This document shows positions 18,953 to 27,523 of a DNA stretch of 64,000 nt, one piece after another (positions within the stretch are counted from its first letter, which is position 1; each line of letters opens with the position of its first letter). Both the position numbers and the translations under genes were made by a program. The stretch spans positions 1 to 64,000 of the forward strand of contig LXYP01000028.1 in NCBI GenBank assembly GCA_001650955.1. The letters run 5' to 3'. A model generated the notes under the pieces. That model did not search any database, was not told the DNA's origin, and saw only the letters and a program-made list of their open reading frames with translations. The stretch is from Sphingomonadales bacterium EhC05. Lineage in GTDB: Bacteria; Pseudomonadota; Alphaproteobacteria; Sphingomonadales; Sphingomonadaceae.

Positions 18953-20073
18953 AAATGATGATTGCTCTCCTGCTGTCAAGCACAGCAGTGCCCAATGTCG
19001 CGTTCGCGCAAAGTCATGACGGTCATAATATGCCCGCTATGGTTGACCCTGATGAAAAGCCGCTGGCCGACGAACCCGATCCTCATGCAGGCCATAATAT
19101 GGATGCGGCCCAAACGGCGCAGGATGATGTTCCCGTCAACCATGATGAAATGGATCATGAAGGCCTGCCGCATGAAGGCACCGATGAAGCGGAAGCATCT
19201 CAGGATATGCAAATGGATTCCATGAGTGATCCCCAAATGGATCACAGCCAAATGGATCATGGCAAAATGAACCAGCAGTCCAAAGAGACTGATCCCCATG
19301 TCGGTCACGACATGCCATTAGATTTGCCCGTAAATGCGCCTCCACCCCCAGAAGCGTTTGAAGGACCCACATATGCCGCTGATCAGTTTGTTGGCGCAGA
19401 GGCAATGGCCGCTTCGCGTGCTGGCGTTGCCCGAGAGGTCAGCGGCACGCCGGTATTTTGGTTTCAAGGGGACCGCCTAGAGTTTCGAGCCCGGGAAGGT
19501 AAAAACGGTTATTTGTGGGACGTCCAGGGCTATTATGGTGGCGACCTTGAAAAGTTCTGGTTCAAAAGTGAAGGCGAAGGCAGCTTTGGAGAAGCCATTG
19601 AAAGCGCAGAAGTGCAAGCTCTGTATAGCAAGGCAATTGCACCATTTTTTGATTTTCAGGCTGGTATCAGACAAGATTTGACCGGCCCTGATCGCACGCA
19701 TGCTGTGATTGGCATACAAGGTTTAGCCCCCTATCTTTTCGAGGTGGATGCTGCGCTCTTCCTTTCCAACAAGGGGGATTTAACCGCAAGAATTGAGGGC
19801 GAGCTGGATCAGAAAATCACCCAGCGCCTGATTTTACAGCCGCGCGCCGAGGTCAATCTTGCCGCCCAGGACATCCCAGAGCTTGGTGTCGGAGCTGGTC
19901 TGGATAGCTTGGAAGTAGGGCTACGGCTGCGCTATGAATTCGCCCGGGAATTTGCGCCCTATATAGGAATAGAACAGGAATGGAAGCTCGGTGGAAGCCG
20001 CGACTTTGCAATAGCTGCGGGCGAAGATCCATCGGTCACCAACTATGTCGTGGGAATACGTTTTTGGTTCTAG
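18949..20073 (+). CDS. copB: Outer-membrane copper resistance protein CopB
   Basis: A 374-residue protein with a signal peptide (about 1-20) followed by a His/Met/Asp-rich segment (about 22-125, with repeats such as MDHSQMDHGKM) and a beta-rich C-terminal barrel domain ending in aromatic WF, typical of CopB/PcoB outer-membrane proteins. It pairs with CopA; the ATGA overlap shows coupling. Confidence 0.94.
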   Translation: MKMMIALLLSSTAVPNVAFAQSHDGHNMPAMVDPDEKPLADEPDPHAGHNMDAAQTAQDDVPVNHDEMDHEGLPHEGTDEAEASQDMQMDSMSDPQMDHSQMDHGKMNQQSKETDPHVGHDMPLDLPVNAPPPPEAFEGPTYAADQFVGAEAMAASRAGVAREVSGTPVFWFQGDRLEFRAREGKNGYLWDVQGYYGGDLEKFWFKSEGEGSFGEAIESAEVQALYSKAIAPFFDFQAGIRQDLTGPDRTHAVIGIQGLAPYLFEVDAALFLSNKGDLTARIEGELDQKITQRLILQPRAEVNLAAQDIPELGVGAGLDSLEVGLRLRYEFAREFAPYIGIEQEWKLGGSRDFAIAAGEDPSVTNYVVGIRFWF

Positions 20074-20109
20074 CAGGATTTCAAGTGGTTCCGTTCAAAG
20101 GAAAGTTCG

Positions 20110-20337
20110 ATGAAAAATAACAAGCCGGCTCCCCGCCGTATCGCCTTAACGCTCACCTATATTGTAGTTTTTCTCGGCGCGGTCGTCATTGGCGGCTATT
20201 TGATGACCCACCAACATCAGGCCCATATCCCTGGCGTATATCTACTCCTTGGCATCGTGCTGCTAGCTTGCATTACGATGTTTCTGTTTATGCGTGGAGG
20301 GGGAAAACGGTCGTCAAATAAGAACGGGAAAGAATGA
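20110..20337 (+). CDS. DUF2933 small membrane protein
   Basis: A 75-residue protein with two hydrophobic segments and the motif HQAHIPGVYLLLG that marks DUF2933 proteins of copper loci. It has a good site (AAAGGAAAG) and follows copB by 36 bases. A second copy of the family, with a Gly-His tail, occurs at 42792. Function unknown. Confidence 0.8.
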   Translation: MKNNKPAPRRIALTLTYIVVFLGAVVIGGYLMTHQHQAHIPGVYLLLGIVLLACITMFLFMRGGGKRSSNKNGKE

Positions 20338-20356
20338 ATAGGGAAACTTCCTTCTA

Positions 20357-20536
20357 ATGACTGGTTTCCTGCCTCACTGGTCGCCGATTCTGATAATCGC
20401 CATATTTTCAATTCTTAGAATCATATATGGGCGGCTTAGTATTTATGAAAGGCGTGAGGTTAAAGCCAAACTTGGCAAAACTGCCGGAAGGTTTCTGCGC
20501 TTAGTTAATAGACCGGGGACAATAACCAATGGATAA
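20357..20536 (+). CDS. Small single-TM protein
   Basis: A 59-residue frame from ATG 20357, with one hydrophobic helix (about residues 8-24) followed by a basic tail. Its stop overlaps the next gene's ATG by 8 bases, the same overlap length as at three other junctions here. No strong ribosome site is seen. Family unknown; reality supported mainly by spacing and topology. Confidence 0.45.
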   Translation: MTGFLPHWSPILIIAIFSILRIIYGRLSIYERREVKAKLGKTAGRFLRLVNRPGTITNG

Positions 20537-21050
20537 AACTATGATAATTTTCAATGCAATCTTGCTCGCTCTCGCACCAGCCAGTGGTCTCGCAGCACAA
20601 TCGAGTGACGCCCAAATTGATAGTAAGACGACCGCAATAGAAGCGGGTCCTCAAAATTCATCGCGGTCCTCTCCAGAAAATGTTCTAACCGCCTACCGGA
20701 ACGCCATTCAAAAGCTTGATGCTGCAAAAATGAAGTCACTGTTTTCAGAGGAATCTCAAATATTCGAAAATGGTAAGGCAGAAGGGACATTTCTCCACTA
20801 TCTGGAACATCATCTTGGTCCCGAATTAGATCATGTAAAAAGCTTTACTTTCACGCAGCCGACAGTCTCAATAACTCAGGTTGATAATACAGCGTTTGCA
20901 ACCGAGACTTATGGCTATGTGATAGTTTTGCACGATGATCGTAAAATCGAACGCACCGGCATTGCGACGTCTGTGCTGGTTCGTGAAGGCGATAACTGGA
21001 AAATTCTGCGGTACCATTCTTCTTCGCGCGCTCCCAAAAAGGCTGAATGA
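20529..21050 (+). CDS. Secreted SnoaL/NTF2-like protein
   Basis: A 173-residue protein with a signal peptide (about 1-23) and an NTF2/SnoaL-type fold suggested by VLTAYRNAIQKLDAAKMKSLF, then TSVLVREGDNWKILRYHSSS. Such proteins bind small ligands or act as scaffold domains in the periplasm. It is in the copAB train, so possibly copper-linked; no catalytic residues can be claimed. Confidence 0.7.
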   Translation: MDKTMIIFNAILLALAPASGLAAQSSDAQIDSKTTAIEAGPQNSSRSSPENVLTAYRNAIQKLDAAKMKSLFSEESQIFENGKAEGTFLHYLEHHLGPELDHVKSFTFTQPTVSITQVDNTAFATETYGYVIVLHDDRKIERTGIATSVLVREGDNWKILRYHSSSRAPKKAE

Positions 21051-21093
21051 TGAAGCTCCAAGTAAAATAGTCAGCGTGCTTTCGGGGGGATAG

Positions 21094-21807
21094 ATGTCGA
21101 CAAAAGTTCATATTAAGGCAAGCAAAATACATAAATGGCTCGCACTGATCATCGGCGCGCAGCTACTGCTCTGGTTTGTAAGCGGCTCGATCATGAGCAT
21201 TTTGCCTATCGAGAACGTACGAAGCGAACATTTGGTATCGCGCGAGGTGCAGCCAGTCGCGAATATTAGCAAGCTGGTTTCGCCGAGTATAATTGCAGAG
21301 CAAGCCGGCGGCCCAATTCGTGCCTTGCGATACCGGATGCTGATGGAACGGCCCGTTGCGGAAGTAACTGGGATGGATGAAAAAACTTATCTCCTTGATG
21401 GCTTAACTGCAAAGCCACTCGCACCGATCACCAAAGCCGATGCACTTAATATTGCCAGCAAGGCGTGGATTGACGGTGAGCCTCAATTCGCTGCAGTTAA
21501 CAAAATCACCCAAAATTCGGTCGAGTATCGCGGTGCTTTGCCCGCATGGCAAGTGAGCACAATTGATGACGTGAGGATTTTCATTCCTGTGGCTACAGGG
21601 GACATTTCGGCTGTCCGAAGTACTACCTGGCGATTTTACGACTTCTTCTGGTCACTTCACATAATGGACTGGAAAAATCATGAAAACTTCAACAGCTGGT
21701 GGCTGATAGCCTTTGCGCTCGGCGGCGTCCTAATGTCCGTTTCGGGTTTGACACTTCTTGTCAAACGCTGGCCATTGAAACGCCGACGGAGAAAAAATGC
21801 TAGCTAG
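21094..21807 (+). CDS. PepSY-domain membrane protein
   Basis: A 237-residue protein with an N-terminal TM (about 14-34, IHKWLALIIGAQLLLWFVSG), a periplasmic PepSY-like region and a C-terminal TM (about 205-225) ending in a basic tail. The HKW...WFVSG pattern is typical of PepSY-TM proteins, often tied to iron/copper reduction. Last gene of the copAB train. No haem ligands can be assigned with certainty. Confidence 0.72.
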   Translation: MSTKVHIKASKIHKWLALIIGAQLLLWFVSGSIMSILPIENVRSEHLVSREVQPVANISKLVSPSIIAEQAGGPIRALRYRMLMERPVAEVTGMDEKTYLLDGLTAKPLAPITKADALNIASKAWIDGEPQFAAVNKITQNSVEYRGALPAWQVSTIDDVRIFIPVATGDISAVRSTTWRFYDFFWSLHIMDWKNHENFNSWWLIAFALGGVLMSVSGLTLLVKRWPLKRRRRKNAS

Positions 21808-21917
21808 TGTTTGGACGAAGAAACAGGCTCAACCCTATCAACAAAACCTCACCATAGCGCCGTTGCGTAAAACGTGGTGATTAGCTTACATTGAGTTTTT
21901 ATTTGTAACTGCGCGCG

Positions 21918-23120
21918 TCAGACTTCAACTGCATCGCCAAACCCAACAATTAGAATACCAAAAATCACGAGAAGGGAAAAGAGACAGCCGCGCCATCTCT
22001 GCTTTGGAAGGAGAAATGCCATTCGAGCAGCGATTGCTGCCTGCAGAGTGTAATAAAGGGCGAAGGCGCGAGAGGCATAACTGATAATCTGAAAAACGTC
22101 CGCGCTCCAAGTTAATATCAAACCTATGATTGCGAGCAACACATAGCCATTGCGCGGACTAATCCTGCCTTTTGTTAATTCTGCAATCAGACCGCCAGAA
22201 CCGCTTGTATCGGCTATGGCGGCGCTGAATTGAGCAGCCAACGCCCCGGCTACCAATATCCAGGGCAATATTGGAGAAACAATTTCCATCACATCAATGA
22301 TTGCCGTTTCCGTCAGCTGGAATTCTTCATGCTCAAATGACAATGCGAACAGCGTGATATAAATCATGTAAATTGCAGCGGCCACCAATTGCGCTAGCTG
22401 CATCGATTTAACCCGAACAGCGGCGCTATAATCATCGCCCAGATATCTTGAAGTCTCAAACCCCTGGACAGTAATAATCAAGCCAAAAGCAAGTGTAATG
22501 GCCGCCCAACCCGTTAATTGCGGCGGGTGAACGACGAGCGCTGAACTCATGGCCTTTTCGTAGCAATAGTAGCTGAGGCCCACCAACAAGCCGGCGATGA
22601 TCGCCAGTTTGATCGTAACGGCTATATATTCCATTTTTTCAAGTGCGGAAAAACCGCGCGTATACCCAACGATCAAAATGACCAGAAAAATGAATGAGGT
22701 GAGTAGCTTGGCATTGGCAGGATTATTGAGCGATGTCAGGCTAAGCCCGAAGGCGCCAAAGAGATTGAGATAATAGGTGACAGAAATCATGAAGGCGAGC
22801 GCCAGCGCCCAGGAGGCAACAGTTTCCAGTTTCTCTGCTACGTAGTCCTGAAAAGTGACTGGCCCATTGCGGACCGTGATATTGAAACGGATTGCACTGC
22901 CAAACAAATAGGCGCCAAAGACGAGTGCGCCCATAACAAGCGGCGCCTTGCTTCCATAGGCGTACACCAAAATGGGGGCGAGAACTAGAAATCCGCTACC
23001 GATAATCGACGCCAATGGCGTAACAGTTGCCCGCCAAACCGGTGATCGCGAAAGTCTGGGGGAAAGCTGCAACGCACCTGCAAAAATTATGGCTGCGATG
23101 ATTACAACATTCAATATCAT
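21918..23120 (-). CDS. APC-superfamily-like multi-spanning permease
   Basis: A 400-residue integral membrane protein with about ten to eleven hydrophobic segments. Loops such as SIIGSGFLVLAPI near the N-terminus recall the broken TM1 of APC/LeuT-fold carriers. The substrate is not evident. It converges with the PepSY gene, and no partner gene is adjacent. Could be an amino acid or ion carrier. Confidence 0.6.
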   Translation of the reverse strand: MILNVVIIAAIIFAGALQLSPRLSRSPVWRATVTPLASIIGSGFLVLAPILVYAYGSKAPLVMGALVFGAYLFGSAIRFNITVRNGPVTFQDYVAEKLETVASWALALAFMISVTYYLNLFGAFGLSLTSLNNPANAKLLTSFIFLVILIVGYTRGFSALEKMEYIAVTIKLAIIAGLLVGLSYYCYEKAMSSALVVHPPQLTGWAAITLAFGLIITVQGFETSRYLGDDYSAAVRVKSMQLAQLVAAAIYMIYITLFALSFEHEEFQLTETAIIDVMEIVSPILPWILVAGALAAQFSAAIADTSGSGGLIAELTKGRISPRNGYVLLAIIGLILTWSADVFQIISYASRAFALYYTLQAAIAARMAFLLPKQRWRGCLFSLLVIFGILIVGFGDAVEV

Positions 23121-23228
23121 ATTGTCATCCCGCTAGGGCATCATAGATTGATGATCGCGGCAGAACGTTCAAGAAGAATAATCCCGCCAAAGCTTAATTG
23201 CATCAATCCACAAACTGAATTTTTGACA

Positions 23229-23882
23229 TCAAGATTCCTGTGAGCTTTTCCTCATCGCTTTCCATCGCCCCCATTGAGGGATGAACATTGGAACCTGATT
23301 TTGATACACACGGTAATCATCCCCAAACTTCCGGAGCATTTCCCGCTCTTCCTTGCGTGCAAGAAAATAGTAAGCAATCACGATGAGTGGCAGGAGGCTA
23401 ATCGAAAATATGGTAGGCCAATGAATGATGCCTTCCCCAAACAGGGCAATGAAAAGTCCAGTATATTGAGGGTGTCTTGCAAACCGGTACAGGCCGGTAG
23501 TCACCAACACGTTTTCTTGACGGGCACGATAAACCTCTTTCCAACCTTTAATGAAAAGGCCGATTCCGGTAAATGCAACGCCGTAGCCCAAAATCATCGC
23601 CGCAAACATTCCTGTTTCGCTAAAGTCCAGCAATGTCGACCATAAGCTGTTACTAACATATTCCCTATCCAAACCAAAAAAGCGGATGGCGAGGTACACG
23701 GTCAACGGGAAGCCGTACATTTCGGCATAAAGCGCGATGATAAATGCCTGTACCAGTCCCGCGCCTGCCCATTCGCGCCAACCCTTTGGTGCAAAATATC
23801 TATAGAATACCCAAGAGATCACGATGACCATGATCACGGCCAACCCCCATCCAAACGTGCCCATAAATAATCTCCGTACCAA
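23229..23882 (-). CDS. ICMT-family membrane methyltransferase-like protein
   Basis: A 217-residue protein with about five TM segments and the C-terminal signature of the isoprenylcysteine methyltransferase/phospholipid methyltransferase family: GLYRFARHPQYTG then EEREMLRKFGDDYRVY. Bacterial members act on small or lipid substrates; the substrate here is unknown. It has a paralogue at 43070. A TGTAACG-N15-CGTC promoter motif lies about 139 bases upstream in the correct orientation. Confidence 0.82.
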   Translation of the reverse strand: MVRRLFMGTFGWGLAVIMVIVISWVFYRYFAPKGWREWAGAGLVQAFIIALYAEMYGFPLTVYLAIRFFGLDREYVSNSLWSTLLDFSETGMFAAMILGYGVAFTGIGLFIKGWKEVYRARQENVLVTTGLYRFARHPQYTGLFIALFGEGIIHWPTIFSISLLPLIVIAYYFLARKEEREMLRKFGDDYRVYQNQVPMFIPQWGRWKAMRKSSQES

Positions 23883-24020
23883 TAATCAGTTAAACCATTT
23901 GCGTAGAAAAATGCCCTGCGGGCCCCAAAAAATATCCCTGCCCTGCCTTCAATTTTCCAAATAAGTTTCATGGCTGAAGGAAGAACAAAAAAAGATGATT
24001 TTCCGGCGTTAGTAGATACA

Positions 24021-24046
24021 GACGCAGACTTGTGTTTTTCGTTACA
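24021..24046 (-). promoter_or_regulatory. ECF-type promoter motif, site 1
   Basis: On the minus strand TGTAACG-N15-CGTC(TGTA), about 139 bases before the ICMT-like gene start at 23882. Same spacing as nine other sites. Confidence 0.7.
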
Positions 24047-24175
24047 GTGCTAACGCTATTTTAATCGCAAAATCGTGAAACACATTGGTGCAAAACGATG
24101 AATATAGTCTGCCTCCAATGGCGTAAGTCCTCATTTTCGAAATGCTCTCACAGGTCACTGCCAGAATCGGCTAAC

Positions 24176-24201
24176 TGTAACGTTCAGGTCTATCATCCGT
24201 C
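24176..24201 (+). promoter_or_regulatory. ECF-type promoter motif, site 2
   Basis: TGTAACG-N15-CGTC(ATTA), 47 bases before the USP start, a normal promoter distance. Confidence 0.72.
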
Positions 24202-24247
24202 ATTATTCTTACACATCGTTCGACAGTGATTTCCGGAAAGGACCATT

Positions 24248-25045
24248 ATGAAAACCATTCTTCTGCCTATCGTGGGCAATTCTGGCATGGAAGGCCGTTT
24301 GCAAGCGGCTTTATCCCTCGCGCATGACCAAGAAGCCCATTTGAGCTGCCTGCAAATACTGCCATTACCCTATGTATTATGGGCAGGAGAGGCGTCGGGA
24401 ATGAATTATGGTCAAATGCTTAGCGACGCCGAAGGGGCCTCCAAGATCTTACGAAGTGAAACAGAGGTCCGGCTTTCTGAAGAAGAACTTAGCTGGGACT
24501 GGCAGGTTCGCACGGGCGATACAGTGAGTGAATTGATTATGGCTGCTCGGTTGGCTGATATGGTCATCGTTGGGAGTGGTTCCGGAGACGATGCACCTGC
24601 GGTTCATATTGCGGCCGATTTAGCGGTTCACGTCTCCATTCCTGTGCTGGCCTTTCCGGTAAATGCTTCGAGCTTCGATCCGGTCGGACCAATGATGATC
24701 GCTTGGAATGGATCAGCCGAGGCTGCCAATGCTCTTCGAAACAGCTTGCCGCTTATCTCCAAAGCCTCAAGCGTTCATCTGGTTGTTATTGATGAAGCCT
24801 CTTCAGCCTTCCCGGTAGAAGATGCAGGTAACTTTTTGTCCCGGCATGGCATTTCGGCCGAAATCAAACAACTTTCTGTGGCGACTTCGATAGAGGAGAC
24901 TTTGGATGCAGCTGCTCGCGAGATTGAAGCAAGCTGCATCATAATGGGCGCTTATGGTCATTCTCGAACGCGAGAAATGATCTTCGGCGGTGTTACCCGT
25001 CATATGCTACAAAATAGTTCCATTCCTCTCTTATTGTCCCATTGA
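24248..25045 (+). CDS. Tandem universal stress protein
   Basis: A 265-residue cytoplasmic protein with two Usp-like halves. The second ends with the typical IMGAYGHSRTREMIFGGVTRHML, close to the nucleotide-binding GxxGHSRxxExxxG motif. The first half has VIVGSGSG. Such double USPs respond to oxygen, redox or starvation stress. GGAAAGGA lies before the ATG, and an ECF-type promoter motif lies 47 bases upstream. Confidence 0.9.
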   Translation: MKTILLPIVGNSGMEGRLQAALSLAHDQEAHLSCLQILPLPYVLWAGEASGMNYGQMLSDAEGASKILRSETEVRLSEEELSWDWQVRTGDTVSELIMAARLADMVIVGSGSGDDAPAVHIAADLAVHVSIPVLAFPVNASSFDPVGPMMIAWNGSAEAANALRNSLPLISKASSVHLVVIDEASSAFPVEDAGNFLSRHGISAEIKQLSVATSIEETLDAAAREIEASCIIMGAYGHSRTREMIFGGVTRHMLQNSSIPLLLSH

Positions 25046-25077
25046 GGACCGCTGGAGGATGGACGCTAGGGGGAAAA

Positions 25078-25164
25078 TGATACGCAGAATTGAACTTCCA
25101 CCAAATGAGAAAATCACGGCCCAAACATTTGAGCTATGCAAAATTTTTGGCCATTATGCTCTAT
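25078..25164 (+). other. Possible leader/coupling ORF
   Basis: A 28-codon frame starting at ATG 25078 right after a very strong site (AGGGGGAAA). Its stop overlaps the internal ATG at 25156 of the hydrolase frame. It may be a short coupling peptide deciding the downstream start, or chance. No family. Confidence 0.3.
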
Positions 25165-25932
25165 AGCGAAAAACTCGGGGACGAAGGTGAAACCATGGTT
25201 TTCTTACATGGTATAGCCGGCTCAACGCGTTATTGGAAATCTCGCGTCAAACCACTGGCCCACCATCATCAGCTATTGTTGGTTGATCTACTGGGTTACG
25301 GCCAGTCCCCAAAACCCTGGACAAAATATACAGTTGATCGCCATGTCGACGAACTTTATCAGGTCCTTCGTGACGAAAAGGCAATGACCATTGTTGGTCA
25401 TTCATTCGGGGCCATCGTCGCAATAGCTTTTTGCGCTCGCTTTCCCCACTTGGTAAAACGTCTTATCCTGATCAGTCTTCCCTATTTTGGCGATAAACAA
25501 GGCGCTATCAAATATTTTGGTGAAAGCCATTTGGCTGAACGGTACGTTACAACGAATATCGCCTTTGCAGCGCTTGCTTGTATGATGACACGCTGGGTTC
25601 TGCGATGGTTTCTTCCCTATGTACTGCGCGATATGCCGGGTGAAGTCGTTGAGGATCTGACCCGCCACACTTGGCGCTCTTATACCTCTTCGTTATGGGA
25701 CGGCGTTTATGGCCATGATCTTTTTGCTGACGCCGACAGTTTGGATCCCAATTTCAATGTCCTTTGCCTGCATGGAAGCGCAGACAAAACCGCTCCGCTA
25801 TCCGGCGTCCAGAAACTGTTAGCCAATCGTTCGCAGTGGAAAATCCAAATTTTGGCAGATGGAGATCATCATCCTCTTTTGCGAAATCAGCAATGGTGCC
25901 TCGAGCAGATTGCGCTGGCGATGAAAAATTAG
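25090..25932 (+). CDS. Alpha/beta-fold hydrolase
   Basis: Up to 280 residues from a TTG at 25090. An ATG at 25156 (258 residues) would place the oxyanion HG motif at a usual distance and is coupled to a small upstream frame. Family motifs: HGIAGS (oxyanion hole), GHSFGA with the nucleophile serine, and a late D...H pair (HGSADKTAP, DGDHHPL). An ester or similar bond is cut; the substrate is unknown. Follows the USP gene closely and may share its promoter. Confidence 0.85.
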   Translation: MNFHQMRKSRPKHLSYAKFLAIMLYSEKLGDEGETMVFLHGIAGSTRYWKSRVKPLAHHHQLLLVDLLGYGQSPKPWTKYTVDRHVDELYQVLRDEKAMTIVGHSFGAIVAIAFCARFPHLVKRLILISLPYFGDKQGAIKYFGESHLAERYVTTNIAFAALACMMTRWVLRWFLPYVLRDMPGEVVEDLTRHTWRSYTSSLWDGVYGHDLFADADSLDPNFNVLCLHGSADKTAPLSGVQKLLANRSQWKIQILADGDHHPLLRNQQWCLEQIALAMKN

Positions 25933-26077
25933 TCAACCCAACCGCCATTTTGAAGTCGACCAAGCAATCAGCAATATTGCCGAGATATGCGTGCCAAAAA
26001 TTAGAAATTTCAAAGTCTGCAGAGGTTTGGGAGGTAAATATGCTCAGGCAAAAGCGATGTAGATCGGTATAAATCAC

Positions 26078-27523
26078 ATGCCGTATTTGAACCAGAATAT
26101 CATTGATATATTTTCCATCGGATACGTCATAGCCGAGTGGACGATCCGCATAGCTATGCTGATAGTCGTCCCCTTAAGGCGGCCCCCCGGATCGGCACGC
26201 GGTTGGTTAGTGGCCGCTCTTTTTATCCCCATTCCAGCGCTTATCCTGTATTTGTTGATAGGTCGGCCGACCTATCCGCGTTGGCGGCGGAAGCGTTTCA
26301 CAAAAGCACGGCAAATGCTGGCGATTGCGACGGATGAAATCAACCATTCTGAGTTTTGCTCGCGGCCCGTATTGCCTGATACGTATGCTTCTGCTTCAAA
26401 ACTGGTTGAGAATCTTGGCCAGTTCCCAATAATGGGCGGCAATAAAGTCAATCTTCTTGCCGACTATGACGGAGTGATTGACGAGCTTGTTGCTGACATA
26501 AATCGGGCTCGTCATCATGTTCATATTCTGACCTATATATTCGCCAATGACCGCACAGGATCGAAAATCATCGAAGCCCTGAAAAACGCAGCTGAGCGGG
26601 GCGTTGAATGCAGGGTGTTAATTGATGCACTTGGCTCACGTCGCTGGTCGCGGGACATTATTGATCAACTAACAAGTGGCGGCGTTCAAGCAGCGCGGGC
26701 GCTTCCGGTTACATTTTTGCGCCGACGTTCGGCCCGCGCAGACCTGCGTAATCATCGGAAAATCGCAATTATCGACTCATCGCATGGATTTATAGGCTCA
26801 CAAAATATTATTGATGCACAATACGCACCTGGTTTGTTCAACCGGGAGTTGGTGGTTCATGTTGCCGGACCAGTTGTACTTGAAATGCAAGCAGTTTTTG
26901 CCGCTGACTGGTTTCTTGAAACCGGTCAGGTTTTAGACGAAGCTACATTTTTTCAACATCGCCATGGCGCAGGATCCACAACAGCCCAGCTGCTGCCAAG
27001 CGGCCCCGATTATCCTGTTGCTGGCGCTGGCCGGCTTGTGGTGGCGCTCATTTACAGTGCGCGGCGGCGCATTGTTATAACAACCCCCTATTTCATTCCC
27101 GACGTTGCCTTGGTACAGGCTCTGGAAACAGCAGTTATGCGCGGGGTTGAGGTAATCCTGATACTCTCAAGGGCCTCCGACAGCCAATTGGTCGGCCTTG
27201 CTCAACGCTCTTATTATGAGCAGATGCTGCGTGCGGGCATAGCCATCTATCTCTATCCCGACGGTCTCCTTCACGCCAAACACATCATGATCGACGAACT
27301 TATTTGTGTTATTGGGTCCACAAATATCGACATCCGGTCATTTCAGTTGAACGCTGAAGCAAGTCTCATCCTCTATGATGAGAAAGTAGCGAACATGCTA
27401 GAAGCAGAACAAGATAAAAACATTGCTGCAAGCGACCGGTTAAACCGTGAAAGCTGGGATCAGCGTCCGCGGCCAGTCAAGCTAGTGGAAAATATTGCGC
27501 GGCTGGTCAGTCCCCTGCTTTGA
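26078..27523 (+). CDS. cls: Cardiolipin synthase / phospholipase D family
   Basis: A 481-residue inner-membrane enzyme joining phosphatidylglycerol molecules into cardiolipin. Two N-terminal TM segments (about 12-32 and 42-62) precede two PLD domains with complete HKD motifs: H226-x-K228-x4-D233 and H399-x-K401-x4-D406. This is full Cls architecture. Its 3' end overlaps the convergent PBP2 gene by 17 bases. Confidence 0.92.
   Translation: MPYLNQNIIDIFSIGYVIAEWTIRIAMLIVVPLRRPPGSARGWLVAALFIPIPALILYLLIGRPTYPRWRRKRFTKARQMLAIATDEINHSEFCSRPVLPDTYASASKLVENLGQFPIMGGNKVNLLADYDGVIDELVADINRARHHVHILTYIFANDRTGSKIIEALKNAAERGVECRVLIDALGSRRWSRDIIDQLTSGGVQAARALPVTFLRRRSARADLRNHRKIAIIDSSHGFIGSQNIIDAQYAPGLFNRELVVHVAGPVVLEMQAVFAADWFLETGQVLDEATFFQHRHGAGSTTAQLLPSGPDYPVAGAGRLVVALIYSARRRIVITTPYFIPDVALVQALETAVMRGVEVILILSRASDSQLVGLAQRSYYEQMLRAGIAIYLYPDGLLHAKHIMIDELICVIGSTNIDIRSFQLNAEASLILYDEKVANMLEAEQDKNIAASDRLNRESWDQRPRPVKLVENIARLVSPLL

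Larger units (their letters stand above)
23883..24247. other. Divergent intergenic region with two ECF-type promoter motifs
   Basis: This 365-base spacer separates the minus-strand ICMT-like gene from the plus-strand USP gene. It holds one copy of the TGTAACG-N15-CGTC motif facing each way. A 26-codon frame at about 23970-24050 has no good ribosome site and is not called as a gene. Confidence 0.6.
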
